Below, piece by piece: positions 45,112 to 56,759 of a stretch of 64,000 nt of DNA. The notes under the pieces are model-generated. The model was not told the DNA's origin and searched no databases. It saw only the letters and a program-made list of their open reading frames with translations. Origin of the DNA: Lepus europaeus (Eukaryota > Chordata > Mammalia > Lagomorpha > Leporidae); NCBI RefSeq assembly GCF_033115175.1, contig NC_084833.1, forward strand, positions 54,212,716-54,276,715, given 5' to 3'. Both the position numbers and the translations under genes were made by a program. Numbering within the stretch: the stretch's first letter is position 1; every line of letters starts with the position of its first letter.

Positions 45112-46339
45112 ATAATGTGGTGTCTAAACTTCCCTGGCCTTAAAGGCCTTGATATGTCATTAAAATCGGTACACACAAAAAAGCTGACTGTGAATGATGA
45201 CATTATCCTGGATTCTGCATTACTCAGTCGACTGATGATCCATTATCTCCTTTCCTGCCACAGGCCCCCCCACCTTCCAGGATTTCTCCCATAAAGATTT
45301 CTATTTGTTTGACTTAGAACTTGGTGAAAAGAAAGATATTTTTACCTTAATTTCTTGCCAAAAAATACAAAGTCATGAAAACCTACTGAAAAGGATAAAC
45401 AGTTTTAAACAGGACCTTAAGAGCCAGACCCAATTCCTGTTGCCAAATTTAATGAAGAATTGTTTGGAGTAAGAACAGAACATTGCTCTGGGATTGAGCC
45501 AGCTAGAAAGGCTGAGACACTAGGACATCTCTGGCTTGTACAACCTCCCTGCCCTTGAAATGAACTCTGGAGGGAGGCAGCTCAGCCCAAGTTGACATTG
45601 AGGTGAAGAGTGCATTTCCAAGTTACAAAGTATCTAAAACCTCATCATTCCAGTCAACCAGTCAGGGGAAAGACTCGTCCACATTATTGGAAAGTCTAAA
45701 TTCTCCTTATTTTCAAATATAAGGAATACTTTTGGATTTAAGAAAATGACAAGTGGAATCAAAGTTTTTCCACTTCTGTTTCCAAAAATGCCATAGAAAC
45801 AGTAAATATGTAAAAGGTATGGGGAGGGCAAGGGGAGCAAATAGCAATACTAGAAAAATCAAGAAGAATACCCTCCCCACCAAAGAAAAGCAGATGAAGT
45901 TCCAGGAGATATGATGCACATGGGATAAATATAACTCTCAATGTATACTTAAAAACGTATGTCTAAATATAGACATATGACCAACTGAGCAGACATAAAA
46001 AGGCTGTTAGCGCCTGGGTTGAGTGTCCAGTGCTACCTAAGGAGAACGTGGCAGTCAGGGATAGGCCTCCCCAAACAGCCGTAAAGAAGCAGGTTCAGCA
46101 CATGAGAAAGAACGTGAGAAATAGTAGGCCTGGCAAAACTCAAGAGAATTCTATTAAAAGGCTTGCGTTTTAGAACTGTGTCACTGTCTCTTATGCTGAC
46201 CCCTAGACCCAGCAGTTCTCAGTGTGTGAGATCAACGAGATAAAAAGGATTTTCAAACTACTCCTCATCTTTTTCACTGTGCTGACATTCGTACTGGTAG
46301 TGCAAAAATCGTTGCGGATAAGCTGCCGGTGCTTTAGGC
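45112..46339. other. Unique DNA
   Basis: About 1.2 kb without a recognised repeat or exon. Confidence 0.38.
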
Positions 46340-46560
46340 ACTGCCTTCGTGCGGGTTTGTGCTGCTATCGCGGGACATCTGAGACGAGGCGATTTATAAA
46401 GAACAGAAATCAGTTCTCTCACGGTTCTGGAGATTGGCAAGTCCAAGGTCAAGGACCTAGGAGGTAGGAGCCCAGTTTCTCCATTCCCAAGACGCCGCCT
46501 TGAACAGTATGTCCTGATGACGAAACAGCAGAAATGAGAGGGAGCCCACACCCACTTGCC
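46340..46560 (-). mobile_element. MLT1-type LTR relic
   Basis: Reverse strand of a MaLR LTR 3' end: GTGCTGCTATCGC, GATTTATAAAGAACAGAAAT, CTCACGGTTCTGGAG and AAGTCCAAGGTCAAGG in the expected order. Solitary. Confidence 0.7.
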
Positions 46561-46682
46561 TTTTGATTTATTTTCTTTTAATGTTTATCTATTTTTACTT
46601 AGTAGTATTTACTAAAATCTCAACTATTGGAATTCTTTTTTTTAACATTCTCTGAGACCAAATGAAAAGTTTACATAAGGCA

Positions 46683-46788
46683 CTTTTTTTTTTTTTTTTT
46701 TTTTTTTTGGACAGGCAGAATGGACAGTGAGAGAGACAGGGAGAAAGGGAGAAAGGTCTTCCTTTACTGTTGGTTCACCCTCCAATGG
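46683..46788 (-). mobile_element. 5'-truncated young C-repeat SINE
   Basis: Only the T-run (about 27) and the first 80 bp from the 3' end (GGACAGGCAGAATGGACAG onward) are present. Confidence 0.85.
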
Positions 46789-46901
46789 CATTGAATACCA
46801 AAATTTGATAATTATCTCAAGAAAAAAACACCACAATTGTTTGGAAAGCTGATTTAGTGGCTTTTTTTTTTTAATGGGCCAACAATTTCTCTTTTTTCTT
46901 T

Positions 46902-47160
46902 TTTTGAGGTTTATTTATTTATTTGAAAAGCGGAAATACAGAGAGGCAGAGGTAGAGAGAGAGAGGTATTCCATCTGCTGGTTCACTCCTTAGATGGCCG
47001 CAATGGCCAGAGCTGCGCCAATCCGAAGCCAGGAGCCAGGAGCTTCTTCCAGGTCTCCCACCAGGGTGCAGGGGCTCAAGGCCTTGGGCCATCTTCTACT
47101 GCTTTCCCAGGTCACAGCAAAGGCCAGGGTGTTAACCTGCTGTGCCACAGCACCCACCCC
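46902..47160 (-). mobile_element. C-repeat SINE with deletion
   Basis: Minus-strand copy lacking the stretch between the CCCAGGTCACAGCA site and the head. Confidence 0.87.
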
Positions 47161-47366
47161 CAAAAGTAATCTTAACCTGCCATTACAAAGAAAACAACTG
47201 ACAAGATTTGTTGCCAATGATAACACTCTAGCTTTAAAGTAATAGTTTTGGAAACTTGCATATGTTGCCATAAGCTTGACATCATCCCAATACTTAGATT
47301 TTTCCATGAGATCAATGGTAATATTAATGAACATGGAGCTTTTTGATACTGTAAAATGAAATGCAT

Positions 47367-47690
47367 TGTGCACTGTGGCACAGTAGGTTAATCCTCCACC
47401 TGTGGCGCCGGCATCCCATATGGGCACCAGTTCTAGTTTTCAGCTGCTCCACTTCCAATCCAGCTCTCTGTTATAGCCTGGGAAATCAATAGAAGATGGC
47501 CCAACCACTTGGGCCCTGCACCTATGTGGGAGACCCAGAAGAAGCTCCTGGCTCCTGGCTTCCGATTGGCTCAGCTCCAGCCATTGCAGCCATTTGGGGA
47601 CTGAACCAGCAGATGGAAGACCTTTCTCTCTCTGTCTCTCCCTCTCACTATTTATAATGCTACCTCTCAAATAAATAAAATCATAAAAAA
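47367..47690 (+). mobile_element. C-repeat SINE, slightly 5'-truncated
   Basis: Starts at CACTGTGGCACAG, lacking the first 6-8 bases. GAAATGCAT occurs on both flanks (47358-47366 and about 47691-47699). Confidence 0.9.
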
Positions 47691-47888
47691 GAAATGCATC
47701 AGCATTTGTATAATTCACTGAACTGATATTTTCCAAATACCCAATACATGCCATAAAATCATGTATGGATAATCAAAATCTCAAGGTTAAGATAGAGCCC
47801 TGAACTTTATTGTAATAGATACAAAATATTCACTACTGTTGGTTTCAGAGTCCACATTGAGACTATCATTTAAGAAATTTGCACTTCT

Positions 47889-48237
47889 ATGGCCGGCGCT
47901 GTGGTTTAACAGGCTAATCCTCCGCCTTGCTGCGCTGGCACACCGGGTTCTAGTCCCGGTTGGGGCGCCGGATTCTATCCCGGTTGCCCCTCTTCCAGGC
48001 CAGCTCTCTGCTATGGCCCGGGAAGGCAGTGGAGGATGGCCCAAGTCCTTGGGCCCTGCACCCACATGGGAGACCAGGAGAAGCACCTGGCTCCTGGCTT
48101 CGGATCAGCAAGATGCGCCGGCCGCAGCAGCCATTGGAGGGTGAACCAACGGCAAAAAGGAAGACCTTTCTCTCTGTCTCTCTATCCACTCTGCCTGTCA
48201 AAAAAAAAAAAAAAAAAAAAAAGAACTTAAAAAAAAA
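47889..48237 (+). mobile_element. Young C-repeat SINE
   Basis: Full-length copy. The perfect 17-bp duplication AAGAAATTTGCACTTCT lies at 47872-47888 and 48238-48254. Confidence 0.96.
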
Positions 48238-48254
48238 AAGAAATTTGCACTTCT

Positions 48255-48600
48255 CAACTATTGATATTAAATTATCCAAATTTATCCAAAAAGGTTACTA
48301 AAATATTCCTTCATTTTTCAGTTACATAACTGTAATGCTGGATTTTCTTCATTTTCTTTAACCAAAGCAATAGATTGGCACATCTGATAAGAGAATCCAA
48401 ATGTCTCTGTTTAGTCATTAATATTGCAAACATATAAAACAATGTTACTCTTCTCACTAATTCTTTTGTTCTGAAAAACACATTAATTCTTTATACAAGT
48501 GTTATTTGCATTAATAAGTAGTACTATTGTTGTGTTTTTAAATATATAAATGAATACTCATTAAATTTTTCTCATTTTAATTTCTAATCAGGAATTATCA
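48255..48600. other. AT-rich unique DNA
   Basis: Nothing recognised. Confidence 0.35.
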
Positions 48601-48613
48601 ATAGATATAACAC

Positions 48614-48962
48614 TGGAGGCCAGCCTTGTGGCACAGTGTAAAGGATAAGCTGCTACCTGCAACTCCAGCCTTGCATACTAGCACACCAGTTCCAGTCCCA
48701 GCTGCTCTGCTTCCCATCCAGCTCCCTGCTAATGCACCTGGGAAAGCAGCAGAAGATGGCCCCTGCAAACCACATGGGAGACCTTGATAGAGTTTCTGGT
48801 CCCTAACTTCAGCCTGACCCAAACCCTGGTAATTGGGGCCATTTGGGAAGTGAGCCAGCAGATGGAAGATCTCGCTCTCTCCTTTCCCTCTCTCTTTCTC
48901 TCCCCACCCCCCATTCTCTCTGTAACTCTGCTTTTCAAGCAAATAAAATAAATCTTTAAAAA
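48614..48962 (+). mobile_element. C-repeat SINE
   Basis: Plus-strand copy flanked by the perfect 13-bp ATAGATATAACAC at 48601-48613 and 48963-48975. Confidence 0.95.
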
Positions 48963-48975
48963 ATAGATATAACAC

Positions 48976-49954
48976 AAACAAAACCTGTTTGGGTTTCTCA
49001 ATAATTTTTCAGAGTATGAAATGGTCTTGAGATAACAAACTTGGAGAATTAGCACTGGATTCACTCTCCTTTTCCAGAATTGGGGGTAAAAATGAGATGG
49101 AGTGATGGGAAAGTGACCAGTGATGGTGTCCCACCTGTAAGCTGAGTGAGAGGGAGGGTGCTCCATCACGGCAGTGACACCCTCTAATGGTATCTACAAT
49201 GTGGGTGAATCTCTTCACACCTTTTTCTGCGACAACAGTCATGAGGCAACATGGGACACTCCCAATTTGAGAGGAGGTTTGCAGGAGCAAATGAAACCCT
49301 TATAACCCATCCACACACAGCTGCTGGCTCAGACCCAAACAAAGGGTTGGCAGGGCTACAAAAATGAGCAAGTGGTTATATGCAGGGGGTCAAGGCACCA
49401 GCAAAGCCTTAGGACAAATAGCCCATTTTCACAGATAATTACGGTGAAGCAAAAGTCATCTATTGAATCAGCAAGATCTAAATACATTAACCAAGGCTGG
49501 GAGCATTCATGAACAAGATTGACACCAGATTTTTTTTTAAATGGAAATGTGTATGCATTTACTAAAAGAGTCATTCTCCTTCAGACTACCACAGATTTCT
49601 TTTTAGAAGTGACTTCTTATTTTCAATCTAGAAAACAAATTATTGCTACACCAATGATAAGGTAAGGTGTTTCAGAAAATAGATAATGTTTCATTAATTC
49701 TAGGAACATACAAATTATTCTATTTAAATTATCAGTGAAATGGCTTGGATCTCCAAAAAAATATCCAATGTAATTTATTTTAAGAGTGATAAAATTTACT
49801 GCTTTCTCTATCTCAATTCTAGTTGAAACTTTTGAAAAGCATGACAGAGTTATGGGTCCTAAGAGAATCAGAAAAACAGCAAACAAGCCTAACTGATAAC
49901 ACACTTAAGTTTTTTATATGAATATAATTTCCCCTGGTATGCTTTTAAAATAAT
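48976..49954. other. Unique DNA
   Basis: About 1 kb with no repeat or exon recognised. AT-rich on the right. Confidence 0.38.
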
Positions 49955-50337
49955 GTGCACTCCCCCGCCCCCAAACTCATGCAAGATTTTAATCTCCAAA
50001 GTCTTATGTTAATGGTATCAAGAAGCTGGAAATTCAATCCAACTAAGGTGTTTGGAGGTAGGGACTTTGAAAAGTGATTAGATTGTACTGTCATCATGGT
50101 TGGAGTCCCATGAAGGAATCCTGGCGGTTTTACAAAGAGAGAGAGAGGGCACACAGACGCAGACATGCGTGTTCCAGCTGTGATAAGGTGCAGTTAAGTG
50201 AGACTGTCTCCAAAGCCTAGGTCATGCTATTTGGACTCTGAACCTCCAGAGCTGTGAGCCAAACCAAACTCATTTTTTTTATTAAGTAGCCTGCCTGGGG
50301 TATTTTGTGACAGTAATGAAAAGCTGCCTGAAAGAGC
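49955..50337 (+). mobile_element. MLT1-type LTR relic
   Basis: GTGTTTGGAGGTAGGGAC, GAAAAGTGATTAGATTGTA, CCTCCAGAGCTGTGAGCC and GGGGTATTTTGTGACAG follow a MaLR LTR from start to end. An inserted GA run lies near 50138-50148. Confidence 0.72.
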
Positions 50338-50819
50338 CCCCATTTCTCTTTTTCATTATTGGTAACTAAGAGTGAGGGTCTGAGAATGCCTGGGTCCTGT
50401 TCTGTTCTGCTGTTCAGCAGTCTGAAATGCCCACCCCTTCCTAGAGTCGCTACCCAGAATTGTAGAGCAGTCAGTCAGTGGCAAAAAGAGTTGAGACTTA
50501 AGTGCAAACACTTCTCATTTCCTTTAGCAATTCCTCTTGCTCCAGGAAAGTAAGACCACGTTGTATGTTTATGAGAGACAAGGAAGCAGAGGGATATTTT
50601 TAACGTTTGAATGAGAGACGATATTATGCCCATTTCAACTCTGGCATCTTCCACTATCATTCCTAGGCTGAAGAGGCAGACACCACAGGGTTTGGTAAGG
50701 ATCCTCGTGTCTTCCTCACTACAGGATTTTTGATACTTTAGTGAAGGAAATCCCTTTGAGACTTCTTGAGAGATGGAGGAGGAGGATAGAGGTACAAGTC
50801 ACACATGAAAATCTCTTCC
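50338..50819. other. Unique DNA
   Basis: Nothing recognised. Confidence 0.35.
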
Positions 50820-50821
50820 TC

Positions 50822-51015
50822 AGGCTAGCATCGTGGAGTGCCAGTTTGAGTCCCAGCTGCTCTACTTCTGATCCAGCTCCCTGAAAATGCACCTAGGAAA
50901 GCAGCCAGGAGCCTTGGACTCCTGCCACCCACATAGGAGATCCAGATGGAATTCTAGGCTCCTGGCTTTGGCTTGGCCCAGCCCCTGCTGTTGGAGCCAT
51001 TTTGGTAGTGAGTCA

Positions 51016-51067
<52 letters not shown>

Positions 51068-51116
51068 CCCCTCCTCCTCCTCCTCCTCTTCCAAATAATT
51101 AAATAAATCTTAAAAA
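50822..51116 (+). mobile_element. C-repeat SINE, head deleted internally
   Basis: About 45 bp missing after CATCGTGG. A CT run at 51019-51066 is followed by CCT units. Confidence 0.88.
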
Positions 51117-51120
51117 ATAA

Positions 51121-51420
51121 ATTCTATTTCAATATTCCTATCTGTTATGCTGATGGAGTTCTGGCACCAAATAAACAGTATTACCCTGATACCAAAACCT
51201 TACAGGAATTCCAAGAAAATAAAAATATTCACCAATATCACTCATGACAATAAAAGTAAAATCTTAGCAAACATTAGCAGCTGAATCAGGTAACATATAA
51301 AGGTGATGAAATATCGTGACTAAGTAGGGTTTAACACAGGAATACAAGATTATTTTACTATCTGGAAATTAGAGCATAATTTGTCATTGATTATTAAGCT
51401 AACTTTTTAAATTTCAAGTG
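51121..51420 (+). mobile_element. L1 ORF2 fragment
   Basis: TATTACCCTGATACCAAAAC and the following segment correspond to the RT region also seen at 735-930 in the first L1 relic. Decayed. Confidence 0.78.
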
Positions 51421-51653
51421 TAAGGACTTAACAGTTTGGGGTATTGTGGAACAGCAAACCATAGTAATGCCATTTTGAAGCCTGCCCCTCCCTTCTGACT
51501 TCTCTTTTCAAGGACCCTGACCATTGTACAGCTGCGAAGTTTTAGTGTGCTCAAAAGTCCTTCTACTAAGGTTGGAAACACCAACAGGATGTCTGATGGA
51601 TGTCCTCCTAAAGCTTCTACACTGACTTGTAAATGCATGAAATTTCGCCCCTG

Positions 51654-52192
51654 GGAGTAGGCATTTAGCCTAGTGGTTAAGATGCCCTGTCCCTCATTAG
51701 AGCACTTGGGTTCAATTCCTGCTCTGACTTTTTTTTAAGCATCAACATCTTTTTTTAAAAAAAGATTTATTTATTTATTTGAAAGGCAGAGTTACAGAGG
51801 CAGAGAAAGAGAGAGAGAGAGAGAGAGAGAGGTCTTCTATCCACTGGTTCACTCCCCAAATGGCCACAACTGCCAGAGTTGGGCCAATTAGAAGCCAGGA
51901 GCCTGGAGCTTCTTGCCAGGTCTCCCAGGTGGGTGTAGGGGCTAAAGGACTTGGGCCATCTTCTGCTTTCTCAGGCCATAGCAAAGAGCTAGATTGAAGT
52001 GGAGCACCAGGACAGGAACTGGCACCGATATAGGATGCTGGCACTGCAGGCAGTGGATTTACCCACTATGCCACAGCGCTGGCCCCATTGGCTCTGACTT
52101 CTGACTCCAGTTTCCTCCCAGACCCTGTGAGACAGCAGCAATGACTCAAATAATTAGGTTCTTGCCACACACATTGAATAATCCTAGCTGGA
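51654..52192 (+). mobile_element. Old C-repeat SINE split by a younger one
   Basis: GTAGGCATTTAGCCTAGTGGTTAAGATGCC head at 51654 onward. It resumes at 52091 with TCTGACTCCAGTTTCCTCC after the nested minus-strand SINE. Confidence 0.82.
51731..52090 (-). mobile_element. C-repeat SINE nested in older SINE
   Basis: Minus-strand copy with GA run. GCTCTGACTT is duplicated at 51721-51730 and 52091-52100. Confidence 0.92.
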
Positions 52193-52308
52193 CCACCCAT
52201 CTGTCCTGATCTGGAAGCCCGTATGTACGTTGCCCTAATAAACTTGCCTTACTTGGAGTTTCCATCTCCATTCTTTGATCTCAGGATTCCTTCTCAGTTC
52301 AGGGGACA

Positions 52309-52492
52309 TTAGATGCTCTGATGACCTTCTGACAGATAGTAATTGTAAAACAAAAATACTACATTTTTAACCTATGTACTCTCTCCTTGCAAAGATCACT
52401 TAATATTCAGTTATCAGAATATCAAAATATAAACATAGTTATTTTGTTAGTGTTGTTCCATAAGTCACACCGCCATATGTGTCCTAGATACT
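52309..52492. other. Unique DNA left of the U6-L1 insertion
   Basis: No TATA box or proximal element at U6-promoter spacing is seen upstream of 52505. Confidence 0.4.
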
Positions 52493-52504
52493 AAAAGCTT
52501 TCAG

Positions 52505-52610
52505 GTTCTTGCTTCGGCAGAACATATACTAAAATTGGAACGATGCAGAGGAGATTAGCATGGCCCCTGTGCAAGGATGACACGCAAATTCATGAAGTGT
52601 TCCATATTTT
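52505..52610 (+). pseudogene. RNU6 (pseudogene): U6 snRNA pseudogene, full length
   Basis: A full-length 106-nt U6 copy starting at its normal 5' end and ending CCATATTTT, with further T to 52612. By eye about eight substitutions separate it from mammalian U6. Several are CpG-type, and two change the ACAGAGA box to GCAGAGG, which would spoil 5' splice-site pairing. The AGC triad region (TTAGCATGGCCCC) is kept. With no external U6 promoter and a direct join to L1, this is a retrotransposed copy and not a gene. Confidence 0.95.
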
Positions 52611-52612
52611 TT

Positions 52613-53552
52613 CCGATGGATTTACCCCTAGCGATAAAGCTAAAAGTTTGCCGTGGAACTCAAAATCCCATTAAACTGGGTGGTGCTAATGCCATCTTAC
52701 TAGTTAAAGTGATCATTTTAAGTGTGTAAATGATCATATAGATAGGAATAATTGTCAAAGGGATCACATAAATAAGACCAGTGTCTGCTAATAATAATAG
52801 GAATAATTAAAAAGGAGAGAATGATCCAACATGGGAAGCAGGCCACACAGCAGGCTCATAGAATGACAAATGCCCTAAACAGCACTCTGACCTCAGAATC
52901 AGCCCTAACGGTATTTGGATCTGGCTAAAAAGCCCATGAGAGCATTTCAGGCATGGAAAGCAACACTGTAGCAAAAAATGACCTACATGAAGGATCTCTG
53001 TGAGTGAGATCCCAGTGGAAAGATGGGGCCATCAAAGAAGGAGGTACCTTTCTCTGAAGGGAAGAGAGCACTTCCACTTTGCTTATGGCTTCGTCTAAGT
53101 ACTGACAGTTTGTAGACTGAAAGGGCTTCCATAGCCTTGGCAGCTCAAGACAAGAGCCTTGGGTGATCATTGATGTCATACATAAGAGTGTTAATTGTTA
53201 AGTCAACTTAAGGAGTCACTGTGCACTTGCTCCCCATGTAGGACCGCCATCCTTAATGAGTTGTATTATGAGAATTAACTGTAAAACTAGCCTTTAAAGT
53301 ACTTTTTTAAAGTACTTTAAAAAGTACTTTATACTTTGTGTGTCTGTATGGGTGCAAATCGTGGAAATCTTTACTTAGTATAGAGCTGGTCTTCCGTATA
53401 TAAAGCTAATTAAAACTAAATCTTAATGAAGAATGGGATGGGAGAGGGAGTAGGAGTGGGGGTGGGAGGGTGGGTATGGGGAGAAGAACCATTATATTCC
53501 TAAAGCTGTACCTATGAAATTTATATTTATTAAATAAAAGCTTTCTAAAAAA
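52613..53552 (+). mobile_element. L1 3' UTR, part of U6-L1 chimera
   Basis: Rabbit-type L1 3' UTR, 5'-truncated exactly at the U6 end, same orientation, ending TATTTATTAAATAAAAGC then A run. The perfect 12-bp duplication AAAAGCTTTCAG lies at 52493-52504 (before U6) and 53553-53564 (after the A run), so U6 and L1 inserted as one unit. It lacks the 235-bp internal duplication of the 43.6-kb copy and so belongs to another, probably older, subfamily. Confidence 0.93.
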
Positions 53553-53659
53553 AAAAGCTTTCAGTTCATCAGTCCCAGTGACCTCTCTCTGTGGCTTGTA
53601 CACGTGTTGATATTATTTATTTTGTTTTCTTATTTTTTTAAAAAAAGATTTGTGCACTT

Positions 53660-54637
53660 CAGAGTTTGTAAAATTTATCTCTGTTTATGGACTTCAAAAT
53701 TTAAAATGCAGTATCATTAACAATCATTCAAAGAAAAGAATAAATGAAATGTCTAGGTGCTGAAAACTACAAACACTAATGAAATAAGTCAAAGAGAATC
53801 TAAATAAACAAATATCCATGTTATGTTTATCAGTTGGAAGACACCACAGTAAATATGTCAATTCTCCCCAAACTGAATAGCTTTAATGTTGTTCCTATTA
53901 AAAAAAAAAAACTCCAGCAACAATATTTTATATATGAGATCATTTTAAAATTTATATAGAAAGATAAAGGGGCTAGAATAGCTAAAAATATTTACAAAAA
54001 AAATAGAGTATGAGGAATTAGTTTAACCAACTTCAGCCAAAATAGACACAGAAATCAATGAAATAGAATGGAGAACTTAAAAATAGACTCGCACAAATAA
54101 TTGTGTGCCTAAATGATTTTTGGCAAAGGTTCCAAAGCACTTTAATAGAGGAAAAATATCCCTTTCAATAAATGGTGCTGTAGCTATTGGAAATACATGG
54201 GTGAAAAGAAAAAACAAGTTTGACCTAAGTCTAATACTTTAGGCAAAAATTAACTCAAAATGTATTACTTTTTTGTTTTAAAAGATTATTTATTTGAAAA
54301 GCAGAGTTACAGATAGAAAGCAGAAGAGACCCACAAAGAGAGATCTTCCACCCACTGGCTCACTCCTCAAATGGCTTCAATAACCAGGGCTAAGCCAGGC
54401 TGAAGCCAAGAGCCTGGAGCTCCATCTGGGTAACTGGTACACTTATGGGATGCTGATATTGCAGGTAGCTGCTTAACCCACTGTACCACAATGCTGGCTC
54501 CATGAATTACTTGAATTAACTATAAAGCTATAAAATTTTTACAAAAAAAAAAAAGAAGAAAATCTTCTGGATATAGCTAAATAAAAAGATCTTACACAAC
54601 ACAAAGACATAGTACATAAGGGTGGAAAAATTAGAGT
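53660..54637 (+). mobile_element. Old L1 ORF2 relic, split by a SINE
   Basis: Pieces 53660-54265 and 54503-54637. CAATTCTCCCCAAACTGAAT, ATAGACACAGAAATCAATG and TTTCAATAAATGGTGCTGT are standard ORF2 3'-half phrases. Decayed. Confidence 0.82.
54266..54502 (-). mobile_element. C-repeat SINE, internally deleted
   Basis: Minus-strand copy lacking the central region. ATGTATTACTT/ATGAATTACTT flanks suggest the duplication. Confidence 0.87.
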
Positions 54638-54705
54638 TTGTATTAGCCCATTTTCTGTTGCTATAACAAAATACCACAGCCTGGGTAGTTTTTAAACAAT
54701 AGAGG
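54638..54705 (-). mobile_element. MLT1-type LTR end fragment
   Basis: TATTAGCCCATTTTCTGTTG, CTATAACAAAATACCACAGC and CTGGGTAGTTTTTAAA form the terminal part of a MaLR LTR in reverse. The remainder is cut off by the next SINE. Confidence 0.72.
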
Positions 54706-55009
54706 CAGTGGTGTCTGGCACAAAGTTAAGATGCTTCTTAGATGCCTGCATCCCATATCAGAGTGCCATGGTGCAACTCCCAGCAATGCTCCCAATTCCA
54801 GCATCCTGCTAAGGCACACTCTATGAGGCAGCAGGAAATGGCTGAGGTACTTGTGTCCCTGCTGCCCACATGGGTAACCCAGATGGAATTGCCGGCTTCC
54901 ATTTTTGGTCTGGCCTGGCCCGGCCTGTTGTGGGCATTTAAAAAGGGGATGGGAGATTTCTCATTGTCTCTGTCTCTCTGTATTTCAAATAAATTAATTA
55001 AATAAAGAA
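54706..55009 (+). mobile_element. Old C-repeat SINE
   Basis: AGTTAAGATGCTTCTTAGATGCC head of the old type, body with deletions, A-rich tail. Confidence 0.82.
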
Positions 55010-55016
55010 ATAACAA

Positions 55017-55340
55017 GGGCCAGAGCTGTGGCACAGCAGGTTAAAGCCACAACCTGTAGTGCCAGCATCCCACATGGGTGCCAGTTCGAGTCCCAGGGGC
55101 TTCACTTCTGATCCAGCTCTCTGCTAATGTGCCTAGGAAAGCAGTGGAGGATGGCCCAAGTCCTTGGGCACCCCTGTACACATGTGGGAGACCCAGAAGT
55201 TGCTAGCTCCTGGCTTCCTATTGGTTCAGCTCTGGCTGTTGCGGCCATTTGGGGAGTGAACCAGAAATGGAAGACCTCTCTCTGTGTGTCTCTACTTCTC
55301 CCTGTAACTCTGTCTTTCAAATAAATAAAATGAATCATAA
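55017..55340 (+). mobile_element. C-repeat SINE
   Basis: Full-length. AAATAACAA flanks on both sides. The left one lies in the tail of the preceding SINE. Confidence 0.92.
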
Positions 55341-55371
55341 AAAATAACAAATTTTAAAACTAGATACACAG

Positions 55372-55624
55372 GGGCTGGCACTGTGGGGCAGTAGGTTAAT
55401 CCTCTGCCTGCGGTGCCTGCATCCCACATGGGCACCAGTTCTAGTCCTGGCTGCTTCACTTCCAATCCAGCTCTCTGCTATGGCCTGGAAAAGCAGTAGA
55501 AGATGGCCCAAGTTCTTGTGCCCCTGCACCCGTGTGGGAGACCCAGAAGAAGCTCTTGGCTCTTGGTTTCAGATTAGCGCAATTGGGGAGTGGCCAATTG
55601 GGGAGTGAACCAGCAGATGGGAGA

Positions 55625-55663
<39 letters not shown>

Positions 55664-55728
55664 CTCTCCTTCTCTCTCTGTGTAACTCTGACTTTCAAAT
55701 AAATAAATCAATCTTTAAAAAAACAAAT
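55372..55728 (+). mobile_element. C-repeat SINE with (CT)n
   Basis: Full-length. The perfect 12-bp CTAGATACACAG lies at 55360-55371 and 55729-55740. The phrase GGGGAGTGGCCAATTGGGGAGTG contains a short local duplication. Confidence 0.95.
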
Positions 55729-55740
55729 CTAGATACACAG

Positions 55741-56287
55741 TTATATATACTATGTATGCAAACACACTCTCAAGAATTATCCTGGGAAAATGAAAACTCA
55801 TGTTCAATCAAAAACCTGTACAGACATATTTATACAAGTCTAATTTGTTGTAGTCCCAAATTGTAAATACCCAGGTTGTCCAATGAATTGTTAAACAAAT
55901 TGTGGTCCACCTATACCATGGTATATACTATTCAGCAACAAAAGGAACAAACTACACAATCTGGGTGAATCTCAAGAGAACTATGCTCAGTGAGAAAAAA
56001 AAAAAATCCAGCCTCTAAAGGTTACATAATGTGTGATTCCATTTATATAACATTCTTGAAATTATAAAATTGTAGAAATGGAGAACAGATTAGCGGTTGC
56101 CAGGGTTAAGTAGGGGCAAATGTGGGAGAGCAGTGAGCCTGGCTATAAAAGGGCAACAGCAGAGATTCTTGCCGTGATGGAACTGCTCTTTGTGATGATA
56201 AATAGCAGGTTGGGAGAAACATACCTAACACAACATTCATAATCTAATATTTTTAAATATTTTATAAATCAATCAAAAGGAAACCAA
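55741..56287 (+). mobile_element. Old L1M ORF2 end and 3' UTR relic
   Basis: TACTATTCAGCAACAAAAGG, ATAACATTCTTGAAATTATA and GGCTATAAAAGGGCAACAGC follow an old L1M 3' end. It may continue the L1 at 53660. Confidence 0.75.
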
Positions 56288-56600
56288 AAGGGCAGGCATT
56301 TGGCCTAGTATTAAGACAACACTTGGGACATTCACATCCCACATCTGAGTGCCTGGATTTGAACCTTGGCTCTGCTCTCAGTTCCAGCTTCCTGCTAATG
56401 CACACCCCGGTAGCAGCAGGAGGTGGTCCCTGCCACTCACATGGCAAACCCAGATTGGTTCTAGACTTCTGGCTTTGGTCTTCCTCAGTCCCAGCTGTGG
56501 AAGGCATCTGGGGAGTGAACTAACAGCAGAAACCTCTCTCCTATCTTTCTCTCTCTCTGTCTCTCCCTCCAATAAATAAAAATTAATAATTTTTCAAGAA
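56288..56600 (+). mobile_element. Old C-repeat SINE
   Basis: GGGCAGGCATTTGGCCTAGT head of the old class. Tail CCAATAAATAAAAATTAA. Confidence 0.83.
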
Positions 56601-56759
56601 GAAATAGAAAATCATTCACTAGGGAAGATGGGAAAGCCTCTGAACCAGCAGTTTGCAGAATAAATATTAAAGGCTGATAAACTTATAAAAAGATGCTCAA
56701 CCTCACTGGAAACCAAGGAAGTAAAAACGAAAATGAGTTCTTAATCTATCAAACTGCAA

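Larger units (their letters stand above)
51436..52308 (+). mobile_element. Possible solitary LTR split by SINEs
   Basis: Left part 51436-51653, right part about 52193-52308. The right part has a poly-A signal in GCCCTAATAAACTTGCC followed by a U5-like stretch ending GGGGACA. The left part (CCATTTTGAAGCCTGCCCC, CTGCGAAGTTTTAGTGTGC) resembles a U3. No internal retroviral genes. The left boundary and short duplication are unresolved. Confidence 0.5.

Noticed and set aside
52505-52610. Functional U6 snRNA gene
   Set aside because: The ACAGAGA box is altered, no TATA or proximal sequence element lies upstream, and it is part of a retrotransposed unit with a target-site duplication and L1 tail.
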